Assembly: GCA_024036415.1 (NCBI GenBank) | Contig: JAMWET010001646.1 | Span: forward strand, 228,501-292,500 | DNA length: 64,000 nt | Source of the DNA: Prochilodus magdalenae | Lineage: Eukaryota > Chordata > Actinopteri > Characiformes > Prochilodontidae | Reading direction: 5' to 3' | Shown here: in pieces, positions 51,401 to 63,119 of the stretch | How positions within the stretch are numbered: the stretch's first letter is position 1 | Layout of the letters: every line of letters starts with the position of its first letter | Made by a program: the position numbers and the translations under genes | Notes under the pieces: generated by a model | What the model saw: the letters and a program-made list of their open reading frames with translations, nothing else | What the model was told of the DNA's origin: nothing | Database searches by the model: none

Positions 51401-53157
51401 CTGTATGACAAACTGCACAGCCAATGGCAGTTTGGCATAACAACGCTTGGTTTAACAAAAAAAAAAAAGAATGTTTTTAAAAAATCACCATAGCGTTATC
51501 TATATCATTAAGTTCTGTTATATTGCAAAATACAAATATGTTAAGTTTACTTAAGTTTTTGTTGATCTCAAAGTGCAATGGTATAAATTTGAGTACTTAC
51601 GAGCCTTGATTAGGTGAAGTTAGTATTGATATTGGTACTCTTTATTGATTTAAGCATTCCCTAATGAGGTAAATGCAGATCATGAGTCAGTTCAGAACAA
51701 CACGTCATGTGCACTTATGTTAAGTCAAATACACCTGGGCATGTTGAATGTGTTAACAGAACTTTGTTGTCTTAACTGGGATGAGTAAGAGGAAGTCACT
51801 AGCATGTACATGTATATTGCACATTGTTAACAAGATGTTTAGTAATGTTTTTGAGGAGGTTTGCTAATGAAAGTTGTTTACAAGTTCAGGAAATTTTGCA
51901 AGAATTGAAATGCTTGGTTTTCTAAATGCCACTACTTCCCCCTGGCTGGGAGAAAGGATTTATACTATTGTGCACAAGTACTGCTAATGTACACAAACCA
52001 ATTTTGAATGGTTTTCTTTTGTCATTGATGGTTGGTTACTTCCTGTTTGTGTCTTTTTTATTTATTTTTTTTGGTGGGAGGAACTGAGTTTAGTTATTAA
52101 ACTAGTCCATCCTTCATTAAGTTCATGAAATCACAGCCTAGCGCTGAGCTTTCTACGGGGTGAGCAGAAGCTGTACCCTGTCGATTTGTTCAGAAGCAGT
52201 CAACAAGAGACTACAGCAAAACAAACTTTATTTAACCTTGATTATCGGGGTCAAGGACTCTGTCTCTGCCTTTGCGGCCCCATGTTCAGGCAAATATGGA
52301 CATGGGTTACTCATTAGGAAGACTTTTGAGAGCCATGCTGATCATTGCACACTAGCCAGACTCCTGTATTTATTGAATGTGATTGCAACCAGCTGTAATT
52401 GAATTCTAGCTTAGCATACTTCATGCTGGTTTGAACACAACACAAAATAAATATATAAGTATTCTATACTACTTTGCATTTAAATTTAATTTTGAATTTA
52501 GATTTCAGTTACTAACACGTCCACCTTTTGCCTTTATTACAGCATTTTTGTTTTTTTCAATATCCTTGGTTACTTACATCTTTCAGATGTGATAAAAGAT
52601 CAGTTTTTACTTTTTGGCTGTATCTCATTGGTTTTAGGTTCAAAAGAAGTGGCAATAGAGTGCACAAAAGAGTGGACATATTAAATTTAAATATATGCTT
52701 CTGACTGAAGATTGAAAACTGTACTTGGTGACTTCTGTAATTGAACAGTACGTTAAAAGTCTTTCATTGTTGCATGTTTTATTGTTTCTTAAGGATGTTG
52801 TGTTTATGTGCACATGTTTGTGTCTTGCAGGCAGCAGAAGGGAATTTGCTGATAAGTTCATCCACTGATCACACTTTGACAGTGTGGAAAGAGCTGGAAC
52901 ATAAACCTCTTCACCAGTACAGGACTCCTTCTGACCCCATCCATGCCTTCGACATTTATGGTGCTGAGATTGTGGCAGGCACTGTAGCCAACAAAATTGG
53001 CATATACTCCATGTTGGACATCTCTGCCAGTCCGGTGAGCAGCACCAAGCTCAGCTCTGAGAACTTCAAGGGGACGCTCACCAGCCTGGCTGTGCTGCCC
53101 ACCAAGAGGCTTCTTCTACTGGGCTCTGAGAATGGTGCAGTCAGGCTACTGGCTTAG
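39442..53157 (+). CDS. wdr81: WD repeat-containing protein 81 (BEACH-WD40 endosomal trafficking factor)
   Basis: Eleven coding exons in consistent phase: 39442-39800, 40157-43710, 43860-43967, 44109-44302, 45883-46064, 46208-46373, 46558-46723, 47760-48584, 49350-49495, 49689-49871 and 52831-53157 (TAG). They give about 2069 residues; human WDR81 is 1941. Order: an N-terminal region (M-E-W-L start), a degenerate kinase-like stretch (about 225-300), a BEACH domain (about 340-605, with [12 protein letters not shown] and [14 protein letters not shown]), a low-complexity Gly/acidic region (about 1095-1290), a helical middle, and WD40 repeats from about 1765 ([19 protein letters not shown]) to the terminal [11 protein letters not shown]. 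The protein works with WDR91 to restrain endosomal PI3-kinase activity and also acts in aggrephagy; human mutations cause cerebellar ataxia. Exon 2 alone is 3.55 kb. Long introns hold MITEs and other repeats. Confidence 0.97.
44472..44870. repeat. Foldback MITE family member (best-bounded copy)
   Basis: The left arm gttgagatgtaaacaaattc aag (from about 44474) mirrors cttgaattgtttacatgtta ac at about 44842. Inner arms ttttacaatggtgctaatag gaacc (44546) and ttccaccaacaccactgtga acaa (44784) are also complementary. It is about 400 bases long, in wdr81 intron 4. Confidence 0.75.
46985..47420. repeat. Dispersed fish repeat ('agtaaaagtacttgag' type)
   Basis: gtactaaagtatttaccttt and aaatgtacttgagtatagag, with ttactccagtaaaagtccct before them, match a widespread non-autonomous element. 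A related piece near the right end, cgtttgaaatgtagtggagt aaaaagtaag (about 47389-47417), suggests this interval is one insertion in wdr81 intron 7. Confidence 0.55.
48690..49065. repeat. Foldback MITE family member
   Basis: ctctttacagtagtggggat aagtatcagagactgcaatg tctacaac (48729 on) plus ccattttatttactgtccaa a match the family core. The mirrored arm tctggttcctgtaacctcca ctg lies at 49033-49057. It lies in wdr81 intron 8. Confidence 0.7.
50264..50770. repeat. 'tagtatgtagtatgcagta' low-complexity repeat pair
   Basis: gtagtatgtagtatgcagta tg near 50298 and tatagtatgtagtatgcagt ac near 50750 repeat one wording. gcatactacagactacttgt g near 50259 is the opposite orientation. This is typical of a fish MITE. 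It lies in wdr81 intron 10. Confidence 0.45.
50806..51050. repeat. Degenerate tandem repeat, about 4 units of 65-80 bp
   Basis: Each unit follows the order (t)tagcttgatgctaacataag, tatycagggtcaag, then aagctaaaataaaag. Successive units begin near 50814, 50876, 50950 and 51007 and diverge to the right. It lies in wdr81 intron 10. Confidence 0.75.
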
Positions 53158-56100
53158 GAAAACCAGCACAAACAGTTCTGATACTGAGTGTCTCTTATAG
53201 ATGTATTTGTTCTCCTTTGCCACTTCTGGCTCCTCCTCCTCCTCCTCCTCCTCCTCCTCCTCCAACTCCTTCTTCTCTGCAAAGCAAACAAAACAAACTT
53301 TGCCTCCCATAAAGGCAAAAAAAAATTCTTATGCCCTTTCCAGTCATTTGGGGGAAGGTGGTGTGACTCCAAGTCATTTACGGAGGACTTAGTGCCTCAA
53401 TATTTAGTAAGGTTTAACAACCAGTTGCAAATAATTCATACACACTCAGAGATTAGAAAATGATGAGCTTCACAGTGCAGTTTATAATTTTTACAGTTTA
53501 TACAATTTATGTATGGAACTCATGACTGCACTAGCTGATGTTTATGTATAGAAAAATCAAGGATGTACATTCTTATCCCGGACAGATGATTGCTAGATGA
53601 GTGGATAAGAAGAACTGCTCAGGAATGTTGAGCCAAGCATGGTTCTGGTGAAGTGTTTACACTTTCCAAATAGATGAACAAAATCACCAAAAAAAGAAAC
53701 CCACTGTGAGGATCACAGATCAGACCTTGTCAATGCTATCATGTCACCATACACAAGATGCACTCAATAACTATGCAGTATTCATGGATGTTCATTTTAG
53801 TATTATATGGTCTCCATAAGCCCTCATTTTCTATTATGCATTTTCAAAACGTTCTAAGTCAAGAATATCTCTACCCGTGGTCTTGTAGGTGGACCTTAAT
53901 GATATGAAATGACAGTATGTCACTGCACGTTATAGGTTCAAGGTGTTACTACCGAGTCTGCAGTGGGTTACAGAGGTGCTTTTGGAGCCTTTTGTGTTGC
54001 TGGACCTCTCGAAATATGAGAAATATGATTCTAACTTAAATCGCCCAGCCATAGATTGTATATGAGCAGGGTTTAACTAACAGGTCAAGAATCCCAGCCC
54101 TGATGGGATTTGCAATTTATTGTAACAGTGAATTGACTCATTATCTTCAATTGTTTCCAGAAATGTTGTGTCCCTCTAATGATGATAATTTAAACTAAAT
54201 ATATATACATATATCTATATATACTTGTAGTAATACTTTTATATTTGTGATCTATCCTTATATAACCTAGATACTAACCAATTTAAATTGATTATAGGAA
54301 TGCCATCTATATACACAGTGGACTTTCCTGTCAACTTGTAATATGAATTACATGTAGCCCTCGCAGTTTTTACAATTTGATACATGTAGATTGTTTAATA
54401 GCTTCACCAAGACGGAATGACGTGGCCAAGTACAAGAGAAGTAAAACCACTAACGACTTGTGAACGGATAAGGGTAGAGATGAAGGTTTTTGATTCACGT
54501 GTCAGTCATAATAATGTGTTGTAATTGACATAAAGATTATAGTTTTATTTTAGATTTCAGATCCATAACATCTGTAGACAGAAAGTACATTTATTTGTTC
54601 AGAATATATTTTGCTCTCGCAACTGTAAGAATCCCAAATGGTCATTTAGACAAGTAGAAATAAGCTAATTTTGCTGCCTCAGCTCCTCGTCTGATGAATT
54701 CACTTTGGGCGCATCTCAAGTATTACCATGCTCATTCTTAATTTTATAAACACTTGTCTGAAATAACAACTGCACTGAATTGTTCAGCTCAATCTGTTAA
54801 TGCTGTCTAGCGATTTATCCCAGCTTTTTTCTTTCTTTTTTACTTTCAAACTAGATGATTTCCCCTGTATGCTCAAGTTGTCAAAAGTGGACATTTCCAG
54901 TGATTTGAAGTAAAACGAATTGATCAGAAATGTTGAGATTTTTGTGCCTTTGAAATTTTTCATTTGCCAAATGTGTTGTTTCTAATGGGGAAGGGATTAG
55001 CTATGAATGCAGCATTAGCATACCTATGTGAATAAGAGCGAGATAATCAGTTTATCTGATTGTTTCTTTGGAGGTTCACAAGTTACAACTATGCCAGCCA
55101 CTACTGGACCAATAGGGCAAAGTCCTCTTTGAGTGTTTGCCGTTTAATGCTTCTCAGCTGTTCTCAGTTTAGAGGCCTTTGTGGCTGCTTCTGCAGGCCA
55201 GGACTACATAATGGATCATATTCATTTCCAACTGCATTCATTCATAATCTTCCTATCTTCAAATAGACACACAAGCTCTGCGGTTTCATCTCCTGCTCAG
55301 CTGACTCAAGTGCTTCTCGTAAATGGCTTTGACTCTGTGTCCGGTAACTGCATGCAGAGCTTCCAGTAACCACGTTTGCCTTAATCACTACCCCGTATTA
55401 AAACAGCTCTTGGTCCATCACGTTTGACACAATCACAGATCTGCATACGCTCTCCATACCTCCTACGCTTGTGTCCTCAAGATCTGTCTCAATATTTACA
55501 TTTATTAACAGGTAGTGAGTTATATGAAGCACAGATCAATGAAAGTTGAACTGTAACCACCTCAGCGGCTGCCAAACTTTAACAGAGGAGGCTTTTCCTG
55601 TTGCCCATTTGCTGTGTCTTTCTGTCAATTTGGGACTGAATAGCAGGGCCGCCACAAAATATTCAAGGTAGGTTCCTTTTTCCATATAATCTTTTGTGCA
55701 TCTGACCAAACTATCGTAGTCCACAGCCTTTAATCATTTGGAGAGATTATGTGTTATATAAAAGACTTAATAAAATATGTAAAGCCTGTTTGGCTTGTTA
55801 AACATTTATGGGCAGCATGAAGTAGCTTAATCAATAAGAAGATTTCATATCTATTAAGTTAGTGGGCACAAAAGGTGGTCAAAAGTCCAGGTTACCAAAC
55901 ATACAAACATGCCATAGGTCTTGTGGCATTATGTGATGGGGGTAATATGAGCTAAACTGTTACTATTTCTATTTTTGCATAAGCTTTTTTTATTTGTCAT
56001 GTAATCTGACCTACATTTCACTCACATTTGGTTTTCTTTTCGTCCATTGAAATTGATTCATAGTTACAAGACTTCATGCTCTTTGACCCTCTATTGATCA

Positions 56101-57044
56101 TTTGGTTTTACCACCAACCTACTAAGTATAATGTGTTACATAGACAATGGAAGACAGTGGACGTTTTTCAGAGGATTATTCATTTAGGAGACTGTGTTAT
56201 CTACTCTTTAGATACTGTTAGCTGAATCAAGGAATTACAGGGTAGGGGAGAGACTACAGCAACAATTATCCTCGAATCTTTTGACCTAACGTCACCTGAA
56301 TTTGTCAAAATAACTGCTCTAAGGTAAAAACGTCCTTCTGCTTTTCTTTTCATCTTGTACGACTGTGTTCTGCACTGTGCTTTCATCATTTCATGTTATC
56401 TTTAAAGAGGGGGGCTTCAATCTGTGGAAAAAAATTACTAAGCAATGGGGGATCTGACAGGTACTGTTACAATTACATGTCAAAGGAAATTGGTGTCAGG
56501 CCCTTTGGCAACTGCTGTTTTTTCAGTGCTTTATTCCCAGCTGTAGTATATCGCTGGTGTCGGAACAAAACCTCTTATCTCAAAAGCGATACAAGATAAC
56601 AGAAAAACATACTTTACTTTTAATGCTAGTCAATGGATCCACACTTTTTAAAAATGAATTTTCGGCCACATCTTTCAGTCCATTCATCATGAAATGTACA
56701 TTTACATACATTATAAAGGTCAACAGGCCTACAACCTGAAAAACTGCTACGAAGCTTTGCTCTGACAGCAGCGATATAGTAGAATAAGGCTCCTTTTTTA
56801 GCGTTTGAGCACAGTAGCTGCACTTTGTGTTGTATAGTATTTCACAATAATTGGACTAAAAGAAATACCCCAAAATGGCTTGGAATTAAAACCTGTTATA
56901 TTAGCTCACATTTAAAGTTATGTGTATGTATAATGTATATACCTGTGTGCGTGTGTGTGTGTATACTGGACAGTAAAGATGATGTGGCATTTACTTTCAC
57001 TCTCTGAATTACATTTTTGTTTACTTTAGAGTGGCCTGAAGAAC
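53158..57044. other. wdr81 3'UTR and wdr81-serpinf2 intergenic region
   Basis: No coding exon was recognised. 53230-53263 is a (TCC)n tract just past the wdr81 stop. A plus-strand AATAAA lies at 55769-55774, but it is far from the stop, so the wdr81 3' end is unresolved. A GT microsatellite lies at about 56945-56962. The serpinf2 promoter must lie in the right part. Its start-codon exon is preceded by a ttactttag acceptor (ending at about 57029), so an upstream untranslated exon is likely. Confidence 0.5.
53230..53263. repeat. (TCC)n trinucleotide repeat in the wdr81 3'UTR
   Basis: A pure run of cct/tcc units 70 bases after the wdr81 stop codon. The poly-Ser, poly-Leu and poly-Gly open frames across it are artefacts. 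Confidence 0.95.
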
Positions 57045-60000
57045 ATGGATGTCAGATTAATTGCACTCCTCTTCCTCTGTTACTGCAAACAAGGCTGGAT
57101 GGTAAATCTACTAGTCTAGAATCACTCTTCTCTCCTTACACATAACTCCTGTTGAAGCTAAATGCTTGGACTTTTGTTGCAGGAAGATTTAGCTGTCGGA
57201 GAGGATGGACCCCTGATACCCAACGAACCAGTAAAAACTCACCTTGTTCACTGCTATAATCTCCAGGCCCAGTCTGATTCCTGAGACTTCATTAATTCTA
57301 TTTCTTACAGGGTTTAGATATTTCTCACAGAGCAACTTTGACCCCCTCCACTGAGAACGGTGAGAACTCCTCGGAGGAAGAACTGGATGGGCTCTGTGGA
57401 AAGCAATTGAAATCCCCAGAGATCAGGCAGGCCCTAGGCAGTGGTATTATGAAGTTTGGTCTGCAGCTGTTGGAGAACCTGAAGGCTAACTCTGAACAGC
57501 CAAACATCATTATTTCACCCCTCAGCGTGTCCTTAGCTCTCTCTCAGCTGGCTCTGGGTACGTCCCTGGCACATGACACTTTACAGGCTGGTGCTTTCTT
57601 GTATGTGGCTCAGTTGTGCGAATGTTTGTTCTGATAATTGAACTAAAGCCATCCTTTGCATTTTGCCTCTCGTAGTCCAAGTTTACCATGATTTATCACA
57701 TTAGTGGCCTGCTATCTTCCAGCTGTATTTAACACAATATTGAGTAACCAGCAAAATCAAATAATCTTCAAACCATTGAAACCATTGTCACTGAAGCCTG
57801 TGCTTTGAAGATAATGATTATGTTAATGATTATGAGTATTAGAATACTATTATGATACTGAAGTTAATAAAGACTGTTGTGTCTGAATGTCAGGGGCAAG
57901 GAATGAAACAGAGGAGGTCCTCTTCCAGCATCTGCATGCTGATACGGTGCCATGCTACCATAAATCACTGAAAAGCCTCCTCCACCATGTCCGCAAAAGT
58001 GCCCTGCAGATTGCCAGCCGCATCTACCTTCAGGCAGGTGAGTAGGGAAGAGGGCACACACTTGTAACATTAGGCATGAACTGAAAAAAGATGAGATCTT
58101 TAAAAAAGGTAAAAGAAAAGTCTGCATTTCTTACTGCTACACTTCACAGCACAAAGCTGTATGTGTTAAAGGCTGTGTATCACTCACTCTGCTGCAGTGC
58201 TCATACCAGGTTGCATGTGTGAATCAGTAGCAAGATCACTAGGCCAAGCACCGACTAGAGTGGTGTAAAGCATAGCACCACTGTGAGTTAGGAGCTGTGT
58301 GGATGTGTTAAGTGATGAACCAGCCTTCACCAGCAGTCTGATGAACCAATTTTGATTTTGCTTTACCTACCGGAATGTATGGTGCCAACAGTAAGGTTTG
58401 ATTATGGGATAAGTGTCTGGGGCTGTGTTTCAGGATTTGAGCTCAGACCCTTAGTTCCAGTGAAGGGTAATGTTAATGCTGAAGGAGACAAAGTTTGGAC
58501 ATAGCCCTGGCCTGAGACTGACTGGAGTGTCAGTTGTAAACCGGACGTTCTGATCGTGTAACATCTGTGCCTGATCTCATAAATGCTCTTTTGACAGACA
58601 CAGTCCAAAATCTCGTGAAATTCTGTCCTCCTAGAAAAGTGGAGGCTGTTATAGCTGCTCACTGGGGGCCAGCTCCATGTTAATACCCATTATCTTAAAA
58701 AGGGATGTTTAATAAGGTGTGATGGTGAGGTGTCTGCATACTTCTGGCCATATAATGTATGCAATATTTCTAATTTTGAGTTTATACTAATATATATACT
58801 AATATAATATTATATTCAGCTTATTTTGAGAAAACTGCTTATTTTAGATAAATTTTATGTAGTGATGTTGCTCTGCTGGCTTTTAGCATGTTTCAGTTAT
58901 ATTTCAAGATAAAAATTATTATAAACATCTTATAATGGGATATATACACTTGCCATTGGGTACATTGCTGTGATTTGTTTTATATTGTTCATTTTTTGTG
59001 ATATATTTGTATATATTGTGCCACAGACTTTTGCTGAATATCTGGTGCCCAAAGTCCACTGGGAATTTCTTTGTTAGTCTCTCAACGTTTGATATATCTG
59101 TGAACATTTTCTTCCTAAAGGATTTCAGCCAAAACAGGAGTTTATTCAAGACTCTCTGAAGATATATGATTCAGAGCCTGCGATTCTGACGGAGCTGGAA
59201 GAGGTCAATGAGTGGGTAGAGAAGTCCACAAATGGTCAGGTCACAGACTTCCTCTCCAGTCTGCCTCCTAACCTTGTCATGATGCTTATCAATGCTGTGC
59301 ACTATAAAGGTAATACACTACAGCCACCTTGGTTATTTGATTGGGTGAAATATACATGCCTCAAGCTCATACCAGCATTTGTGATACCCCTACTAAAAGC
59401 TGCCCATTGATCTGGCTGGTGTATAAAAAAAGAAAACCAGATGCGAGCTAATGCAAACTTAGTAGCGCTGTCAGAGTAGGTTGTTCAGTTCTGTGAACAT
59501 GAATTACAAAATTAAATTACAGAATTAAAGACATTAGTGCAATTTATAGCTATTGGTGCTGTGTCATACTTACTTGTATGCGCAAATTTCACACTTTGCA
59601 TCAGCATCCTTGCCTTAATATTACACCGATATTACATGATCCGTGGGCTGTCTTTGTATTGATCTGGAAAAGCACTTTGACTCATTACACTTCTTTAAGA
59701 TCAAGCCGTGATATAATTACATTTTGCTCTAATTATCATAAACTTGGATAGAATTTGTTATGCCATGTATTTAAATAAGAAAAAAACAGCATGATTCAAC
59801 ATTAATCCACCACCACACGCAACATAGTCAAGACTGACATGCCAGTCATGTTTAGCAAACTTCATGTGCTTACGTTATAGTGGTTTTATAGGACTTGAGG
59901 CTTCCTTTTTTTCCTGAAGTTTGTTGTTCTCAAGATCAAGTCACTACAATGACATTTAAACAACATTTTAACTTTCATATAGTCACATGAGGCACAATAT

Positions 60001-62429
60001 AGAGGAAGCAAAAATATATAACCGCTACATATGCCATAGAAAACCATTCTCGGACTGAATTATTGTCTTTTTTGTTTGTTTGAGTTTGTCCTGTGCATTG
60101 CTTCTGATTTATACTTCATGAGTTTACACACCCTCTTCAGGGAACGTGGATCTGCACATTTCACATTGCACAGTTACTATTTATCTGCAGAATTGTACAT
60201 TAAAATATTAAACATAAATGTGGCCTGTGCAAAAAGTGCTACATAAAATTACTATCTAAAATCACATAAAATAGATATAATAGATATAGTCTCAACTAGG
60301 GAGTAGTATTGTGATAGCAAGCATTAAAGGAGCAATAAGTAACTTTTTTTACAAAAAAGAACTAAAATTATTAACAGAATGTGTTTAGATGGTACATCAA
60401 ATATGCCTATGTATTACAAGATATTACAAATAGAAACATGACAAAGCAAAATAAGGTGGCTCCCATTAACAATGACAATGTAAAATGTAAAGATGCATGT
60501 TTAGTGAGGTTCTTTTCCAGTTTGTTGTCCTGCTCTTAGTGCTAATGAACATATTTAGCTTCTGTCATTATGGGCAAGAAAAGCCTACTCCTGAACTACA
60601 CAGCATTCTTAATCGAGATTCTCCATTGACAGTAAATAAAATAGTCCAGGGCTTTGCTTGCTCATTGTTGGAGAAACAGATCTTCTTAACAACTAGAATG
60701 ATATTTCTTTTCCTTTTTCCTCAGGGGAATGGCTTACACGCTTTGACCCTCTCTTTACCTCCAGCGAACCCTTCTACATTGATGAAAATCTAGTGGTCAG
60801 TGTTGACATGATGCTCGGCCCAAAATATCCACTCAGCATTTTCACTGATAATGAACTTGATGCCCAGGTACCTTTAATATTTATTACCTTTGCTTACAAT
60901 AAGAGCGATTGTCTCAGCTATAAACACTTCAGTACTATCGTGTTAGTGACCTGGTTATGCCCAGTGAACTGGAAATGTATTTTATTCCTATTTTTCTCCT
61001 AATAGAATACTGTTGGATCACCTGGTTTGATTTGTCTTTTGCCTGCTCCACAGGTTGCACGTTTTCGATTTAAAGGGAATATGAGTCTGGTGATTGTAAT
61101 GCCTATGACTGGCAATGTCAACGTGACAGCCATTGCAGCCAAACTCAATGTTTCGAACCTGTATAGCCGCTTCCCACGAGAGAGGAACATGCAAGTCAAA
61201 CTTCCCAAGTTCAAATTAGATTTCTCTCAGGAACTGGACGAGGCCCTGATAAGTATGGGTAAGAAATCGCTTATTAGCGCACATTAATAAAATAAAGACT
61301 AAAATGAACAATTCTGTAGTTTCTCATCTCACTGGAGAACGGTTACAAAGTCAATAAGCGGAAAAATATGTGTACAGTTTACTTCTTTCAGTGTCCTAAG
61401 TTTGCTTATTTAGTTTTGCAATGTAATTATGAGGCTACTGTGGCTAAAACGTAATGGATGTCTATGCCAGTCTTTCCAGGTGACATAGATTTCTGTTATA
61501 TTAGTCTTCTAGTCCCAGCGCAAAACTGAAAACACCAAACATGTCTTGGCTGATTGGCTATATTTATGGGAAAGGAAACATTTGTTGAATTAATGTATAT
61601 AAGGTGAATTCCACCAAAACATAAAAGGTTATGTCACAATAAAGATGATAGTGTCCAGAGGCTTAACGTGTTTCATGCCTCTGAAAGCTATCGCTGAAAG
61701 TTAGTACATAAAATGACTAGGAATACACTATGTGAAGCCTGTTACATTGTTTTCTGACAGTTCTGAAACAAGTGTGTGGCCTGATACTTATTTTGAATGC
61801 ATTTGTGATGGAGAAGTACATGAAAAATAGTGTCATTTTTTAGATTAATTTTATTTTTACCGTCATCAGCGTTACATATAAAAAGGCAGAGGATATGTGT
61901 AGGTTTACTGGTCATTTTGGGTAGTATTTTTATAGCACTTTAAAGAAAGTCTATATGTTTATTTACAGTGAAACATTCCACATTAAGATTTTGTTTACAC
62001 CGTTCTGAATTATGCAGAACTTTTGAAAAATCTATAATTATTCCTCTTTAATGATCTAGTGATTCTCCTTTTCATGCAGGCCTAGGGGAGCTGTTTACAA
62101 GGCCCAACCTGGCTGGTATCGCAGAGGGCCCCCTGCTGGTCTCCAATGTGCAGCACAAATCTAGCATGGAGATAAATGAGGAGGGTGCAGAAGCTGCTGC
62201 TACGACCAGCCTGGTGATCTCCCGCTCCAACCTCTCCTTTACAGTTAACCAGCCCTTCTTCCTGGCCCTTATGGATGATTCCTCTCAAACACCGCTTTTC
62301 CTGGGGGTTATTTCCAACCCTAACCCAAGTGGATCCGCCGTGATATCATCAAACCCAAGCGATTCAGATAAGACAGGGTTCCTTTCTGACAAGGATGATG
62401 TACCGTCTTTTGTCCCTCCACCCAAATAA
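57045..62429 (+). CDS. serpinf2: Alpha-2-antiplasmin (serpin F2)
   Basis: Eight coding exons in consistent phase: 57045-57101, 57183-57230, 57311-57557, 57894-58037, 59121-59309, 60725-60867, 61054-61258 and 62080-62429 (TAA). They give 460 residues; human has 491. Residues 1-18 form a signal peptide, followed by an acidic tail. The serpin core includes [22 protein letters not shown] and the hinge [10 protein letters not shown]. Counting P-sites against human gives P1 Arg393 and P1' Ser394. After the core, N-P-N-P-S leads into a tail of about 36 residues with Lys442, Lys449 and C-terminal Lys460. That serpinf2-specific tail binds plasmin kringles in mammals, so the protein should inhibit plasmin in blood. 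The mammalian N-terminal N-Q-E-Q factor XIII cross-linking site is not visible. Sequons include N-E-T, N-V-T, N-V-S and N-M-S. The gene lies 3.9 kb past wdr81, in the same orientation. Confidence 0.95.
58150..58760 (+). mobile_element. Degraded Tc1-like transposon, second family (copy B)
   Basis: The order of phrases matches the 7540-8000 relic: agagtggtgtaaagcatagc, ggggctgtgtttcaggattt, cccttagttccagtgaaggg, gtggaggctgttatagctgc and, at the 3' end, gcatacttctggccatataa tgta. It lies wholly in the serpinf2 intron between 58038 and 59120. No frame is kept. Confidence 0.75.
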
Positions 62430-62804
62430 GAGTTGTTCAGCAGAGTGAGACTACATCTGTTTTGAGCTGCACCGGGCTGCCACACAAGAGCAACTGAAGA
62501 CCTGCAACAAATCCAGACACAGCAATTCCATTGCGTAAAGTGTGTTTAATGGACATGGGTCAAATATGTAGTAAAGCATTGGAAATTTTTAAACCACCCT
62601 TTTTACTGTCCATGCAAATTACCATTCAGCTTAAACTCAAGCTCATAATGGCAGCAATCGACTTTGAATATTAGGTTTCAGTGCTGTTTTTGAAGCATGA
62701 TAGTTAATAATTAAAATGTATTTAAAAAAACAAAACAAGTGCCTTCTTGCGTAATGTAAACTTTATGTAATTGTGTACCTCCCAAAAAGAAAAGGTTCTT
62801 TGCT

Positions 62805-62810
62805 AATAAA
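62805..62810 (+). terminator. serpinf2 poly(A) signal
   Basis: AATAAA in tgctaataaatgctgg, 376 bases past the stop codon. It is the first canonical signal in the 3'UTR. Confidence 0.6.
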
Positions 62811-62884
62811 TGCTGGATATAGTAAGGTGTTACACTGCAGTCCTGCTTGCAGAATCCCCAGTATTTGAGAAATATGTTGGTTAT

Positions 62885-63010
62885 ATGTAGATATGAACAG
62901 GAACCAGAATGCTGCCGTATTCTCTGGACTTGAGTTCATTTTAGATGGCAATGTGTCCTGTTCAAGAATCAAAGTTTAATATTTGCCCAAAGAAGGGGAA
63001 ACATCTACTA
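62885..63010 (+). repeat. Detached copy of a Tc1-like segment
   Basis: 62889-63010 is nearly the same as 63528-63650, both starting agatatgaacaggaaccaga a and sharing gctgccgtattctctgg and gagttcattttagatgg. It is a direct duplication of part of the neighbouring Tc1 relic, placed just after the serpinf2 poly(A) signal. Confidence 0.85.
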
Positions 63011-63119
63011 ACCCAATAGCTTGCTGCAAAACTAGATTAAACTGCATATTCTCATCATGTAAAAACTATTTACATGCACTTGTGAGATTTATTTATGCAC
63101 ATATTACTTTATTAGTCAT

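Noticed and set aside
53188..53463. Poly-Leu, poly-Ser and poly-Gly open frames after wdr81
   Set aside because: They run through the (TCC)n repeat in the 3'UTR.
53158..57044. miR-22, which lies near WDR81 in mammals
   Set aside because: The mature miR-22 sequence was not seen on either strand here or elsewhere in the window.
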